NCBI RefSeq assembly: GCF_000236805.1
Contig: NZ_AGFX01000041.1
Span: forward strand, 1-64,000
Source of the DNA: Paenibacillus peoriae KCTC 3763
Lineage (GTDB): Bacteria > Bacillota > Bacilli > Paenibacillales > Paenibacillaceae
Direction: 5' to 3'
Length of the DNA stretch: 64,000 bases
Position 1 is the stretch's first letter; each line of letters opens with the position of its first letter. A program made the translations under genes and the position numbers. Below, piece by piece: positions 63,646-64,000 of the stretch. The notes under the pieces are model-generated. The model did not search any database and was not told the DNA's origin. It saw only the letters and a program-made list of their open reading frames with translations.

Positions 63646-64000
63646 TTGAACGCCCAAAAATCCAACAAAAAAAAGCTTATACCCGTCATCGGCTTTTTTG
63701 TTGTGCTGGCCATTTTGATTGGAGTGCTGCTTGCTTTAAATTCAGGCACTAAAAACAACCTGTATGGCGTATCCACAGCTACTTTAAAGCCAGCCACTCA
63801 AGAACTGCTGAATGATCCGAACTATCAGCAGATTATTAAGCCAGAAGATCTGAAAAGCAAAATTGATAATAAAGAAAGCTTTTTCGTATATCATTTTGCC
63901 TCCGACTGTGTTCATTGCCGCGCCACTACTCCCCAGCTAATGCCTTTGAGCAAGCAGGAGAATATCACAATGCATGAGTTTAACCTGCGCGAGTATGAGG
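63646..64000 (+). CDS. membrane-anchored thioredoxin-fold protein (3' end beyond window)
   Basis: A TTG seven bases after AGGAGA opens at least 118 codons. A basic N-terminus and one transmembrane segment (LIPVIGFFVVLAILIGVLLA) anchor a domain facing outside. 'SFFVYHFASDCVHCRATTPQ' holds a CVHC redox motif in thioredoxin context, so it is probably a thiol-disulfide oxidoreductase. The gene runs off the window. Confidence 0.8.
   Translation, partial: MNAQKSNKKKLIPVIGFFVVLAILIGVLLALNSGTKNNLYGVSTATLKPATQELLNDPNYQQIIKPEDLKSKIDNKESFFVYHFASDCVHCRATTPQLMPLSKQENITMHEFNLREYE

Overview
The window looks like a chromosomal segment of a Paenibacillus-type Firmicute, most likely near the P. polymyxa group. 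The grounds are strong AGGAGG-type ribosome sites with frequent GTG/TTG starts, a T-box riboswitch, ABC sugar importers without their own ATPase, Bacillus-like gene pairs (YqhH-YqhG, YqzE, YkvI, Xpt), and many plant-polysaccharide enzymes. The species is inferred, not proven.

Layout. 0-3 kb: a VOC protein and a large methyltransferase. 3-9 kb: a minus-strand arabinan operon (binding lipoprotein, two permeases, secreted GH43 arabinanase lipoprotein, cytoplasmic GH43) with an ArsR-type regulator across a control region rich in operator-like repeats. 10-17 kb: a DUF1361 membrane protein, a DUF1349 gene remnant, a T-box (apparent Ala specifier GCC) ahead of an aminotransferase, a zinc-ribbon/effector-binding protein, a WYL regulator, and a FabF-type ketosynthase divergent from an MmyB-type regulator. 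17-25 kb: YqhH-YqhG, a secreted unknown protein, YqzE, an amidase, a divergent polysaccharide deacetylase, MsrA and an M24 peptidase. 25-33 kb: GH127, an AraC regulator, a GH36 alpha-galactosidase and an MFS transporter.

33.1-53.8 kb is a composite genomic island at tRNA-Leu(CAG). The intact tRNA (53740-53824, minus) has an integrase remnant at its 3' side. Copies of the tRNA 3' part plus its flanking hairpin recur at 37.2 kb (with a second integrase remnant) and at 33.1 kb. The inner segment (33.2-36.6 kb) is a complete acetone operon: thiolase, acetoacetate decarboxylase and CoA-transferase A and B. The outer segment (37.3-53.2 kb) carries two SDR genes around a TetR gene, a MocR regulator, an IS21 transposase remnant, a nitrilase very like Bacillus pumilus cyanide dihydratase, scraps that look like conjugative-element DNA (CD3324-family protein, leader/terminator hairpins, DnaQ fragment), two Gfo/Idh/MocA oxidoreductases, a divergent RpiA, a PRD regulator, and a decayed beta-glucoside locus. 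In that locus the RAT/terminator leader and the GH1 gene are intact, while the PTS permease and LicT genes are internally deleted.

54-64 kb appears to be core chromosome: small Paenibacillus-type proteins, an AhpD-like protein, Xpt, DedA, YkvI, a family-4 glycosyltransferase, a GGDEF protein, a coupled rRNA-modification pair (RsmF-like m5C methyltransferase and RsuA-like pseudouridine synthase), and the start of a membrane-anchored thioredoxin-fold protein cut off by the window end.
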